Source: Thiomicrorhabdus sp. (GTDB taxonomy: Bacteria; Pseudomonadota; Gammaproteobacteria; Thiomicrospirales; Thiomicrospiraceae). From it: a stretch of 23,077 nucleotides of DNA. Below the pieces are notes generated by a model. That model was not told the origin of the DNA, made no database searches, and worked only from the letters and a program-made list of their open reading frames with translations. Within the stretch, counting starts at the first letter, position 1. Each line of letters starts with the position of its first letter. The stretch spans positions 1 through 23,077 of the forward strand of contig JAKITH010000004.1 of assembly GCA_021648185.1 (NCBI GenBank), written 5' to 3'. Shown piece by piece: positions 7,045-14,602 of the stretch. The translations under genes and the position numbers were made by a program.

Positions 7045-7623
7045 ATGCCTAAAGATCAGCGTTCCTTCTATCGAATTGATGTCATGATGCCATGCAGTTA
7101 CCGCATTCTATCAAAACTAGAAGCAGAGAATACGCCACTGCCTTTTACACCCGATGCAAAATACATTGAAGAGTACTTTATGCAAAATCTAGCGCAGCTG
7201 GATGAGCAAATTAATGAAGTGATCTCTCATATTAATCAAAAAAGCGCTTTATTGGCAACCGCTTTAACCGCAATGAACAGTAAAATAAACTTCATCTTAA
7301 GCACCGTTGATAACAAGCAGCTCACCCGCGCTATCCCACAAAGGCTGGTGAATCTTAGTGGCGGCGGCATTGCCATTAATATTGAAGAAAAAGTTGAATT
7401 AACCGATAAATTGGATTTACTGATCAAGCCTTTACCAAACGAAGACCCTATTTTAGTCCGTTGTAATATTGTTAAAATCACGCCTCTCAATGAGGAATCT
7501 TCCGGAGCGATCGTGGCGCTCTCTTATGAGAATTTAAGTGAAGAAGATCGCCGTAAATTAGTCTACTTTATTCAAGCAAAAGAGATTGAGCTAGCGCAGC
7601 AAAGCCGAAAACAGGAACACTAG
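7045..7623 (+). CDS. PilZ-domain protein, likely c-di-GMP effector of motility
   Basis: Both halves of the c-di-GMP binding signature are present: RxxxR as R6-SFY-R10 and (D/N)xSxxG as N103-LSGG-G108 (LVNLSGGGIAINIEE). They are about 93 residues apart. In ordinary PilZ domains the two motifs are separated by only a few tens of residues, so a largely helical insertion (about 35-95, including YIEEYFMQNLAQLDEQINEV) seems to interrupt the domain after its first strand. The remainder (about 110-180) reads as PilZ beta-barrel and terminal helix (EEDRRKLVYFIQ). Its place after flgMN resembles FlgZ of Pseudomonas, but no YcgR N-terminal domain is seen. ATG at 7045 follows GAGAGAG. The 131-bp gap from flgN shows no terminator. 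Function as a flagellar brake is inference from the neighbours. Confidence 0.8.
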   Translation: MPKDQRSFYRIDVMMPCSYRILSKLEAENTPLPFTPDAKYIEEYFMQNLAQLDEQINEVISHINQKSALLATALTAMNSKINFILSTVDNKQLTRAIPQRLVNLSGGGIAINIEEKVELTDKLDLLIKPLPNEDPILVRCNIVKITPLNEESSGAIVALSYENLSEEDRRKLVYFIQAKEIELAQQSRKQEH

Positions 7624-7633
7624 GTTGGTAAAC

Positions 7634-7675
7634 AAAAAAGCCCGTCTTTTCTTTTTGAAAAGATGGGCTTTTTAT
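7634..7675. terminator. Bidirectional terminator between converging PilZ gene and region-2 operon
   Basis: A 13-bp stem, AGCCCGTCTTTTC (7639-7651) against 7657-7669 with one G-U type pair, and a 5-nt loop, flanked by AAAAAA on the left and TTTTT on the right. It can end rightward transcription from the PilZ gene and leftward transcription of the small coiled-coil gene whose stop is at 7716. Confidence 0.9.
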
Positions 7676-7715
7676 TCCTACTAAGACACCGTGTCAAAAA
7701 TAGCGTAGCAACAAA

Positions 7716-7997
7716 CTAAGGAAAAGCATAGCGTTTATCAGCACGTTCCAGCCGATTCCCCCTTCCTTTTAAAATTTTATCAACCTTTTTTTCTAACGCA
7801 TTCACTTTAGCCAAAGCCTGCTCTCCTTTAGTATCCCGTGCACTTAAGGATTTTAAAGAATTTTTAATCACTCGTTCTTGCTTTGCTACCTTGCCCTCTA
7901 ACACTCTAACGCGCGTACTGATGCTTGCGGCATCTGCAATACCTTGCCAAACGAACAAGCCTAACACCAGTGGAATCATTATTTTATAGTTTGCCAT
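7716..7997 (-). CDS. Small secreted coiled-coil protein, unknown function
   Basis: A 93-residue protein I do not recognise as a named family. Residues 1-23 are a signal peptide with an ADA-A cleavage site. Residues about 27-78 are rich in Lys, Glu, Leu and Val with heptad-like spacing (RVRVLEGKVAKQERVIKNSL, later VNALEKKVDKIL), so a periplasmic coiled coil is likely. The last 15 residues are basic and aromatic (NRLERADKRYAFP). No lipobox cysteine is present, so it is not an Lpp-type lipoprotein. A GGAG sequence lies 8 nt before the ATG. It is the last gene of the leftward run, 31 nt after the FlgP-like gene, so a role in the same envelope or flagellar structure is possible but inferred only from position. 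Confidence 0.72.
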   Translation of the reverse strand: MANYKIMIPLVLGLFVWQGIADAASISTRVRVLEGKVAKQERVIKNSLKSLSARDTKGEQALAKVNALEKKVDKILKGRGNRLERADKRYAFP

Positions 7998-8028
7998 GAT
8001 TAAACTCCAATAATAAACTCAGTGAGCT

Positions 8029-8595
8029 TTAATACGAGCTTACTCGATAAACCGATTCAGGACTGACGACTTTGGATTGACTTGCCGTATACACAAATGT
8101 CTGCTCAAAGAAACGTTTGTCTACATATACTTCTAACACGGTTTCATAGTTACGGTCTGCCATCGGTGTCACACTGACCATTCGTGCACCACGCACCACC
8201 GCATTAACACGCGCTCTAAAACTATCGCTTTTGGCGGTTAGCGTTGAAATAGAGGTGTTACTGTCGATTTTAATACCATACAGTTGTTCTGCTAAAGCAC
8301 GATAAGCATCAAGCTTTGAGGCTCTAATGGCCATTAACCGACGCTGCCCAGGAGTATAAGCCCCAAAGGTGCTTTCTGCCCCATAGCCAATACCCGATAT
8401 TTTCATTAACTCAGGTTTGCTCTCTGCAACAGGCGCTTGAGAAACAATAGGCTGTGCCACGCTGGTGGCTTGATTATTCGAAGTCTTAACAACCTCATAA
8501 TCCGCACAACAAGGCTTACTTTGAACACATCCACTTAAGACAAAAACACTTGCCAATCCCACTAAACTTGCTTTTAGAACAGTTTGCTTTTTCAT
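8029..8595 (-). CDS. flgP: FlgP-like LPP20 outer-membrane lipoprotein
   Basis: FlgP is an outer-membrane lipoprotein needed for the polar flagellum in Vibrio and for the basal disk in Campylobacter. This protein has a lipoprotein signal peptide with lipobox LSGC (Cys23 with the start used here). A variable linker of about 40 residues follows, then an LPP20 domain: MKISGIGYGAESTFGAYTPG, QRRLMAIRASKLDAYRALAE, QLYGIKIDSNTSISTL, and an end with RGARMVSVTP and ETVLEVYVDKRFFEQT. The frame extends to an ATG at 8610, but ATG at 8595 has GGAG and AGGA just upstream and gives a standard MKKQTVLKAS n-region. The gene lies 47-62 nt after a bitopic coiled-coil gene and 31 nt before the small coiled-coil gene. 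No FlgO-like gene, the usual flgP partner, is visible beside it. Confidence 0.82.
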   Translation of the reverse strand: MKKQTVLKASLVGLASVFVLSGCVQSKPCCADYEVVKTSNNQATSVAQPIVSQAPVAESKPELMKISGIGYGAESTFGAYTPGQRRLMAIRASKLDAYRALAEQLYGIKIDSNTSISTLTAKSDSFRARVNAVVRGARMVSVTPMADRNYETVLEVYVDKRFFEQTFVYTASQSKVVSPESVYRVSSY

Positions 8596-8657
8596 TGTCC
8601 TACTCTCCATTTTTATTTTTTATGTTCGACTGCCGCTCATGCCCCTAATCCAAAACC

Positions 8658-9725
8658 TTATGGATAACTGTCTCCAACAGACTGGTCATAATAGGTTGCA
8701 TCGGGTGCACTGTATTGATATGGGTTATATGGCTGTTTTTTTACTTTCGCTTCTTGCTCTTTTGCGGCCACTTTTTTCTGCTGTAAAACTAATTGCTTTT
8801 CAAGATTTTTAATACTCAATAACAAGGCTTTATGTTTTGACTGAATGTCCTTTACTCTACGATTTACTTCATCAATTCGTCGCTGGGCTGAAATCATTTT
8901 TTTATTCACCAAACTGGCTAATTTAGCCGTTTCAATATCGGGCTGCCTGGCATGTTCAACAGGAGTCGTTACAGAAGATTGAGTTGTCTTTGATACTGTT
9001 GAACTATGCGTGTTCAGCCCCAATGGATCAATCACCTCTGTCTTTTTGACTAAAGAGCCAGGTGCAGTTGTTTGTAGCGCCAACAAATCAGTCGACAACT
9101 CTTCTAACTGGAAATTAAGCGCATCAATTTTCTTTTCAAGGGTTTGAATCGACTCACTAGTATCCATAGAATTAGCGGCCATACGCTCCGCATTCACTTG
9201 TGTTGACTCAATTAAAGTCTTGGTCTCATCATCCAATGCGGCGCCTTTTGCAGCCAATACGCTCCAGACCCCAATTCCAATACCCACTAAAGCCAATACC
9301 ACTAAAGCAGATCCAAAAATAATGATTAATTTTTTAATAGAGTCCATATCTTCCGCCGTCATCTCTTGAGTTGGGTTTGGCTGTGTTACTGAAGGCTTTA
9401 CAGGAGAAATTTTTTCCTCTGAAACCGCTTTTTTTATGGCTGGCTCTGATTTCTTATCAACCTCTACGGGAGCGCCTTGAGCCAAGCCATTGGTATTGCC
9501 CTCCTCTGGTTCAGGTTCAGGCAATAAATCTTCTTCTGACTCTTTTGGTTCTGCGCCCTCAACGGGTTCAGGTAGAGTAATGTCATCCAATAAAGAGTCA
9601 ATCGCATCTTGATCTTCACTTTCAGTGGTTTCCTTTTTTTCAGCCACCTCAAGCTCTGCCTCATCAAGCAACGCATCAATACTGTCTAAGTCATTTGGAT
9701 CAATGGTTTCGTCTGAAGCTGCCAC
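8658..9725 (-). CDS. Bitopic membrane protein with acidic IDxLLD repeats and periplasmic coiled coils, unknown function
   Basis: I do not recognise a named family in this 355-residue protein. The N-terminal 125 residues are acidic and Pro-rich and contain two copies of a short motif, DLDSIDALLDE (12-22) and DQDAIDSLLDD (38-48). A single strong membrane segment spans about 132-158 (IIIFGSALVVLALVGIGIGV). There is no signal peptide, so the acidic tail should be cytoplasmic and the rest periplasmic. Residues about 165-220 and 265-330 are predicted-looking coiled coils, and the last 25 residues are rich in Tyr and Pro. A GTG start at 9725 has AAGGA 8-9 nt upstream. It sits between the LpoA-like gene (55 nt) and flgP (47 nt or more), where flgO might be expected. 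The IDxLLD motif resembles the CheY-binding tips of FliM and CheZ; function is unknown. Confidence 0.78.
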   Translation of the reverse strand: MAASDETIDPNDLDSIDALLDEAELEVAEKKETTESEDQDAIDSLLDDITLPEPVEGAEPKESEEDLLPEPEPEEGNTNGLAQGAPVEVDKKSEPAIKKAVSEEKISPVKPSVTQPNPTQEMTAEDMDSIKKLIIIFGSALVVLALVGIGIGVWSVLAAKGAALDDETKTLIESTQVNAERMAANSMDTSESIQTLEKKIDALNFQLEELSTDLLALQTTAPGSLVKKTEVIDPLGLNTHSSTVSKTTQSSVTTPVEHARQPDIETAKLASLVNKKMISAQRRIDEVNRRVKDIQSKHKALLLSIKNLEKQLVLQQKKVAAKEQEAKVKKQPYNPYQYSAPDATYYDQSVGDSYP

Positions 9726-9755
9726 GCTCTACATCCTTAATGAGTAAGTAATAGG

Positions 9756-9797
9756 CCCTCACTTAAGCCACTAAAATAGTTTATTTAGTGGTGAGGG
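9756..9797 (-). other. Interrupted hairpin over the lpoA stop codon
   Basis: CCACTAAA (9768-9775) pairs with 9784-9791. Outside it CCCTCA (9756-9761) pairs with TGAGGG (9792-9797), leaving a 6-nt bulge on one side. The stem includes the stop codon of the LpoA-like gene. There is no T-run after it on the minus strand, so it is not a good intrinsic terminator; mRNA stability or partial attenuation is possible. Confidence 0.35.
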
Positions 9798-11223
9798 GAT
9801 CCAGTGAATAAATCATCGGCAATAAATAAAATTGTCCTGCTGAGTTTGAAGTAATGGCTCCAAATTCAGTTTCTACATACAACTCCAAACCATCTGAAAG
9901 GGTAGAGTCATGAACAATTTCAACGGCCACCTGACCTAAAGCATGAAACAGGCCACTTTTTTCTGACGATTCCGTTTTTGCTATTTTTGGTTGCGCGGCA
10001 AGGTAAAGATAAGGTGGGAGAGCCGCATATGTGTTATGCCATGAGGCATGGTTCTCGGTTAAAAACCGAGGCGATGATGTTTGGATAGGAAACCAAACAT
10101 GCGAAACATCTGTTAGCTGATAAAAATCTAAAATAGGAGACACCTGTATCGCTCGGTTCTCTGACACAAAAGAGATCACTACTTCAATGTCCTCTCTTGC
10201 CCTAGGGTTAAACACTAAATACGGGTCTATTTTATGTTGCAACCAACGTTTTCTTGCCTTTGAACGCTTAATATTGGTCGCCACTTCAATCGCCTCACCA
10301 ACGGTTTTCTCAATCACTTTCGGTTGATAAAACCCCGCTTGAGGAAGCGAGTGCCATCGTGCATAAAAAGCCGCTTCCAATTTTTGTGAAGCTGGAGTGT
10401 CTTCCGTTAAAACTAAAACATTCTGGTGATCTTGTTCCTCTAAAAAACGGATTAACTGTGCAACCCCTTGCGCTCTACTGGGAGAGATGGCTCTTTCATT
10501 GCCGTTTAAAAATGGCATCTCATTAAAATACAAGATCGGAATACGCGTATTCAACGCTTGCCATTCCGTTGCAATGGACTTACGAAGTGGGCCAAAAATA
10601 AAACTGGGCTCATAATCCTTAACTTGCTGCCATACATCAAATGCACTGTTATACAAGGCGGTATCTAAAACAACCAAAGAGCCTAAAAAGTTAATTTTTT
10701 CCAGGCCTGAGAGTAAGCTCTCTAATAATTGATTTCCTACACGCTCATAATCCCCCGTTAAAGGCAGCAAAATGGCCACAACGGCTTCTTTATCACCAGA
10801 AAACCCTAATGGTTGAATGCCTGAGACAACCAGATGTGATGCTGGGTTTGAAGGTAATGTATTTTGAACGGTTAGAGGCAGTTGTTTTAAGCGTGTCACA
10901 CGCGCTTTAAACCGAGGCAAAACACCAAGTGAATCTAGCTTCTGGAGGTAGTTTTTTAATGTATTGTATTCTCCATTTTGATAGGCGACTTCTGCTTTTA
11001 AAATCAAAATTTCTTGATCCACTCTCAAAATCTGATTTTCAATACTTTGCTCAGGTTGCTGGTTCGGTAACACAGTCGGGCGTTCACGCTGATTTATAAG
11101 AGAGGACGGCATACCCTCTGGCACTAGCAACTCTTCCCACTCATTACGTTCGTTGGCAAAAATTGCCGTGGGCAACGTCAACACACCGGTTAACAAGCAA
11201 ATAGCAAGCACCCCTCTCTTCAA
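9781..11223 (-). CDS. LpoA-like penicillin-binding-protein activator, not lipidated
   Basis: LpoA is an outer-membrane lipoprotein that activates the peptidoglycan synthase PBP1A from outside. This 480-residue protein shares the architecture: an N-terminal region with helical, TPR-like character (about 60-120, with ILKAEVAYQNGEYNTLKNYL), then a type-I periplasmic-binding-protein fold starting at VVAILLPLTGDYERVGNQLL, with VLVLTEDTPASQKLEAAFYA and the family-like WFPIQTSSPR region. The signal peptide (1-23, cleavage near IFA-NE) has no lipobox; its only cysteine lies in the hydrophobic core. The start is TTG at 11223, preceded at 6 nt by a run of eight G in the ribosome-binding position; a GTG a few codons in would spoil the signal peptide. 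It is 28 nt after pepN. The LpoA assignment rests on fold and pattern, so moderate confidence. Confidence 0.75.
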   Translation of the reverse strand: MKRGVLAICLLTGVLTLPTAIFANERNEWEELLVPEGMPSSLINQRERPTVLPNQQPEQSIENQILRVDQEILILKAEVAYQNGEYNTLKNYLQKLDSLGVLPRFKARVTRLKQLPLTVQNTLPSNPASHLVVSGIQPLGFSGDKEAVVAILLPLTGDYERVGNQLLESLLSGLEKINFLGSLVVLDTALYNSAFDVWQQVKDYEPSFIFGPLRKSIATEWQALNTRIPILYFNEMPFLNGNERAISPSRAQGVAQLIRFLEEQDHQNVLVLTEDTPASQKLEAAFYARWHSLPQAGFYQPKVIEKTVGEAIEVATNIKRSKARKRWLQHKIDPYLVFNPRAREDIEVVISFVSENRAIQVSPILDFYQLTDVSHVWFPIQTSSPRFLTENHASWHNTYAALPPYLYLAAQPKIAKTESSEKSGLFHALGQVAVEIVHDSTLSDGLELYVETEFGAITSNSAGQFYLLPMIYSLDPLTTK

Positions 11224-11229
11224 AATATT

Positions 11230-11237
11230 CCCCCCCC
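11230..11237 (-). promoter_or_regulatory. Poly-G tract at the ribosome-binding site of the LpoA-like gene
   Basis: Eight consecutive G on the minus strand (preceded by AAA) occupy the Shine-Dalgarno position, ending 6 nt before the TTG start. Slippage would change the spacing between the ribosome-binding site and the start without altering the protein. Confidence 0.5.
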
Positions 11238-11251
11238 TTTAACCAAGAAGC

Positions 11252-13885
11252 TTAACGAAGCGATTTAGACACAATTTCATACACATCTTTTGAAAGCTCT
11301 GAAAAATTCAAAATAGTATTGAGCGCACCTTTCATTTTAGCGCTACGTGCTTCATCATAGCGTTGCCAATGGGTAAAGGGAGCGACAATTCTTGCCGCTA
11401 CTTGAGGGTTAATGGCGTCTATTTTAATCACTTGTTCCGCTAAAAACTCATAGCCCTTACCATCGGCACGATGAAATCCTAATAAATTTAATCGGCCAAA
11501 CACGCCTAAAACACTTCTAACACGATTAGGATTGGTGTAAATAAAGTCTTTGTGCTTAACCAACGCTTTCACATGCTCCAGTGCATGGCGGTGATGCGAA
11601 GCCGCTTGCAAGGAGAACCATTTATCCAATACTAGAGTATCCTCTTGCCATTTTTCATAAAAATCGTGTAAACAAGCCGTGCGTTCAAGATGGTCTGTAT
11701 GCGAAATGGTTTCTAAAGCAGCCAATACATCGGTCATATTATGTTGACGATCATACTGTGATTTTGCTAGCTCAAACCCACTTGGCAATAAAATTAAATA
11801 ATCTAAACAGGCATTTTTTAATTTACGGCGACCAATATCCTCTTTATGGTATCGATACGCTTTACCTTCTGCCCTGCTCAATCGTTGATAAATTAATGCA
11901 AGTTCAGCGCCATAGCATTGAGCCAACGCCTCTTTTAACCACTGATGCACATGATAAACCGCATCCACATTCACCACCGAAAACTGTTCACCAATATACG
12001 TTAAGTCCGGCAATGTAATGGTTAATGCAATTAAAGACGAATCTTCATCTGTATTTTGTAACACCCCTAAAAAGGCACTCTTCAATGCCTCTGATAACTC
12101 TAAAGGTTGTTTTAATTCATAACGTTGAATATTGGCTTTAATCTCATTCAATACCAGCGTTTGAAAAGACTCCCAACGCACAAAACTATCCGTATCGGAA
12201 CATGCCAATAAGCTAAGCTCGGTATCTGAATAATCATATTCCAAATGAATAGGTGCTGAAAACCCTCTCAAAAAAGAAGGCGTTGGTTGTGTCGCTACGT
12301 TGGTAAAGGTAAAGGTTTCAGATTGTGTTGTGCACAACAATAAAAGCTCTGTTTTTTCGCCCTTAACTTTATCTTGAGTTGGCTCATCAGGGTTTAATAC
12401 CATCGGCCTTCCTGTTGCAGATAATAAACCAAAACGAATTGGAATCAACAATGGCTGGGCATTAAGACATGCGTTAATTTTTTGAGCGCATGTAATTTGA
12501 TAGGTTTGTAAATCGGCATCATACTTCGTCGTGATTTCAACCACGGGAGTGCCTGCTTGAATATACCACTGATGCATTAAATCAAGATCAACTTGGTTCG
12601 CATCTGCCATCGATTGTCTAAAATCGACCACCGTAACCGCTTGCCCATCATGACGCTTAAAATAAAGATCCATCCCTTTTCGAAAGCCCTCTTTACCTAA
12701 CAATGTATGGTAAAGGCGCACCACTTCCGCCCCTTTTTCATAAACCGTCATGGTATAAAAATTATTCATTTCGATATAAGACTGCGGCTGAATAGGGTGC
12801 GACATTGGGCCCGCATCTTCTGGAAACTGATTACTGCGTAACCGCTTAACATCTTCAATTCGTTTTACCGAAGGAGAGAGCATGTCCGAAGTAAATTCTT
12901 GGTCCCTAAAAACCGTTAACCCTTCTTTTAACGTTAATTGAAACCAGTCTCGACAGGTGACTCTATTTCCCGTCCAATTATGGAAATATTCATGCGCAAT
13001 AACGGCTTCAATCCCTTCATAATCAACATCCGTTGCCGTGTCTGGCTTTGCCAAAACAAATTTGGAGTTAAAGACATTTAATCCCTTATTTTCCATCGCG
13101 CCCATATTAAAATCGTCTACGGCAACAATCATATAGATGTCTAAATCGTAAATAAGACCAAAATTCTGTTCATCCCACGCCATCGACTTTTTTAAAGAGG
13201 TCATTGCATGGGTACACTTATCTAGATTACGTTGTTCAACATAAATTTTTAGCGTTATTGTTCGTTGATCAGCCGTCAAAAAGGTATCTTCAATACAGGA
13301 TAAATTTCCAGCAACTAATGCAAATAAATAACTCGGTTTTTTAAACGGATCCTCCCAAATAGCATAATGGCGACCGCCATCTAAATCTCCCGCTTCGATT
13401 AAGTTGCCATTCGATAGCAACACTGCGTTATGCGCTTTATCAGCCGTGATTTTGGTTGTAAAACGCGTCAATACATCGGGACGATCCAAAAAATAGGTTA
13501 TTTTTCGAAAGCCTTCCGCTTCACATTGAGTACAGTAGTTACCGCTGGTTCGATACAGGCCCTCTAAAGCGGTATTGCTCTCAGGAGAGAGTTTGGTCAC
13601 CACTACCAATTCAAAATCAATTGCTTCAATCACTAACGACAAAGACTGATCATCAACACAACACCGCTCAAGAACCTCTTCACCGTTTAACACAACAGAG
13701 AGTAATTCGATGCTCTCACCCAATAACGTTAACTTTCCCCCCCCTGAAATCCGATGAAACTGCATCACATTTTTTACAATCGTTCCTGTAGGGTGCAAAT
13801 CAAACTCTAAAAAAACGGCATTGATTGCAAACTCAGGCGCTTGATAATCTTTTAAATAATGAATTTCTGGTGTGTTTTGGGTCAT
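11252..13885 (-). CDS. pepN: Aminopeptidase N (M1 family zinc metallopeptidase)
   Basis: Cytoplasmic zinc aminopeptidase that trims N-terminal residues from peptides late in protein turnover. All M1 hallmarks are present: GAMEN exopeptidase motif at 262-266, HEYFH at 298-302 with zinc ligands His298 and His302, and Glu321 in KEGLTVFRDQEF as third ligand. Length of 877 matches PepN of proteobacteria (E. coli type, about 870), with the C-terminal helical domain complete to VYEIVSKSLR. A run of eight G (13737-13744) encodes Gly48-Gly50; a slip there would abolish the enzyme. The ATG at 13885 has only a weak GAGATG upstream. The pal terminator ends just 23 nt upstream, leaving no obvious room for a separate promoter. 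Confidence 0.98.
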   Translation of the reverse strand: MTQNTPEIHYLKDYQAPEFAINAVFLEFDLHPTGTIVKNVMQFHRISGGGKLTLLGESIELLSVVLNGEEVLERCCVDDQSLSLVIEAIDFELVVVTKLSPESNTALEGLYRTSGNYCTQCEAEGFRKITYFLDRPDVLTRFTTKITADKAHNAVLLSNGNLIEAGDLDGGRHYAIWEDPFKKPSYLFALVAGNLSCIEDTFLTADQRTITLKIYVEQRNLDKCTHAMTSLKKSMAWDEQNFGLIYDLDIYMIVAVDDFNMGAMENKGLNVFNSKFVLAKPDTATDVDYEGIEAVIAHEYFHNWTGNRVTCRDWFQLTLKEGLTVFRDQEFTSDMLSPSVKRIEDVKRLRSNQFPEDAGPMSHPIQPQSYIEMNNFYTMTVYEKGAEVVRLYHTLLGKEGFRKGMDLYFKRHDGQAVTVVDFRQSMADANQVDLDLMHQWYIQAGTPVVEITTKYDADLQTYQITCAQKINACLNAQPLLIPIRFGLLSATGRPMVLNPDEPTQDKVKGEKTELLLLCTTQSETFTFTNVATQPTPSFLRGFSAPIHLEYDYSDTELSLLACSDTDSFVRWESFQTLVLNEIKANIQRYELKQPLELSEALKSAFLGVLQNTDEDSSLIALTITLPDLTYIGEQFSVVNVDAVYHVHQWLKEALAQCYGAELALIYQRLSRAEGKAYRYHKEDIGRRKLKNACLDYLILLPSGFELAKSQYDRQHNMTDVLAALETISHTDHLERTACLHDFYEKWQEDTLVLDKWFSLQAASHHRHALEHVKALVKHKDFIYTNPNRVRSVLGVFGRLNLLGFHRADGKGYEFLAEQVIKIDAINPQVAARIVAPFTHWQRYDEARSAKMKGALNTILNFSELSKDVYEIVSKSLR

Positions 13886-13901
13886 ATAAACATCTCAATA
13901 A

Positions 13902-13941
13902 ACAAAAAAAGCCTTCCTACCCTGAAGAGGTAGAAAGGCTT
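13902..13941 (-). terminator. Terminator-like hairpin between pal and pepN
   Basis: A 13-bp stem with one mismatch (13909-13921 with 13929-13941) and a 7-nt loop. In the leftward direction it is followed by seven T on the minus strand (A-run at 13904-13910), a classical intrinsic terminator for pal. An A-run on the other side makes it roughly symmetrical. Confidence 0.88.
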
Positions 13942-13975
13942 AAAAAAAAATAAATTCTAAATAAAGAGTTAAAAA

Positions 13976-14515
13976 TTAATATGAAAACTCTGCACGACGG
14001 TTCTTAGCCCATGCCGCTTCATTATGACCTTCAACAGCAGGCTGTTCTTCGCCATAACTAATCACGGTAATGCGACTTGGACTCACACCCTCTGCAATCA
14101 AAGCACGCTTAACCGCATTGGCACGACGCTCACCTAAAGCAACGTTATATTCACGTGTTCCACGCTCATCACAATGCCCTTTTAGGGTTACTTTTGCCGA
14201 AGGCTCTAACGCCATGTAATCGGCGTTTGCCTTAATGGTGCTATAAAACTGAGACTTAACATCCGATTGATCAAAGTCAAAATAAACGACTTCACTCTGA
14301 ATGATTGCAAGCAGCTCGGCTTTTTGTGCAGCAAGTGCTCTTGCTTTGGCCTGCTTAGCCGCATCAATATCCTCCTCCACTTGAATAATAACCACCTCTT
14401 CTACTGGCGTAATTTTGGGTGCATCTTCTGTGGGCTTAGGCGTAGAGCTACAACCGATTAACGTCAGTCCAACAAAACCAACCACAAATAACTGCTTAAT
14501 ATTTCTCACTAACAT
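13976..14515 (-). CDS. pal: Peptidoglycan-associated lipoprotein Pal
   Basis: Outer-membrane lipoprotein of the Tol-Pal system that binds peptidoglycan and helps the outer membrane constrict at division. The lipoprotein signal ends with lipobox LIGC (Cys22). A charged Ala/Lys/Glu linker follows, then an OmpA-like domain from about residue 72 (VVYFDFDQSDVK) with the diaminopimelate-binding motif GHCDERGTREYNVALGERRA (113-132) and the terminal NRRAEFSY. Length of 179 is typical. Start ATG at 14515 follows AGGAAG. tolB normally precedes pal, but here the upstream neighbour is fnr and no tolQRAB or cpoB gene is in the window, so pal is detached from the rest of its system. Confidence 0.95.
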   Translation of the reverse strand: MLVRNIKQLFVVGFVGLTLIGCSSTPKPTEDAPKITPVEEVVIIQVEEDIDAAKQAKARALAAQKAELLAIIQSEVVYFDFDQSDVKSQFYSTIKANADYMALEPSAKVTLKGHCDERGTREYNVALGERRANAVKRALIAEGVSPSRITVISYGEEQPAVEGHNEAAWAKNRRAEFSY

Positions 14516-14539
14516 ACTTCTACTTCCTAAGTTCTTAAA

Positions 14540-14567
14540 ATTGTAACGATAATATACCGTAAAACAA
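14540..14567 (-). promoter_or_regulatory. Candidate sigma-70 promoter of pal
   Basis: On the minus strand TTGTTT (14562-14567), a 16-bp spacer and TACAAT (14540-14545), about 25 nt before the pal start. It matches the consensus partly. Read-through from fnr is also possible because no terminator separates the two genes. Confidence 0.4.
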
Positions 14568-14602
14568 TCAAGTTGACTATCTCCAAACTCATAAAAAGAG
14601 AA

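Noticed and set aside
11581..12018. 145-codon open frame on the plus strand
   Set aside because: Antisense to the C-terminal part of pepN; its composition looks like a reverse-strand shadow and it has no start signal.
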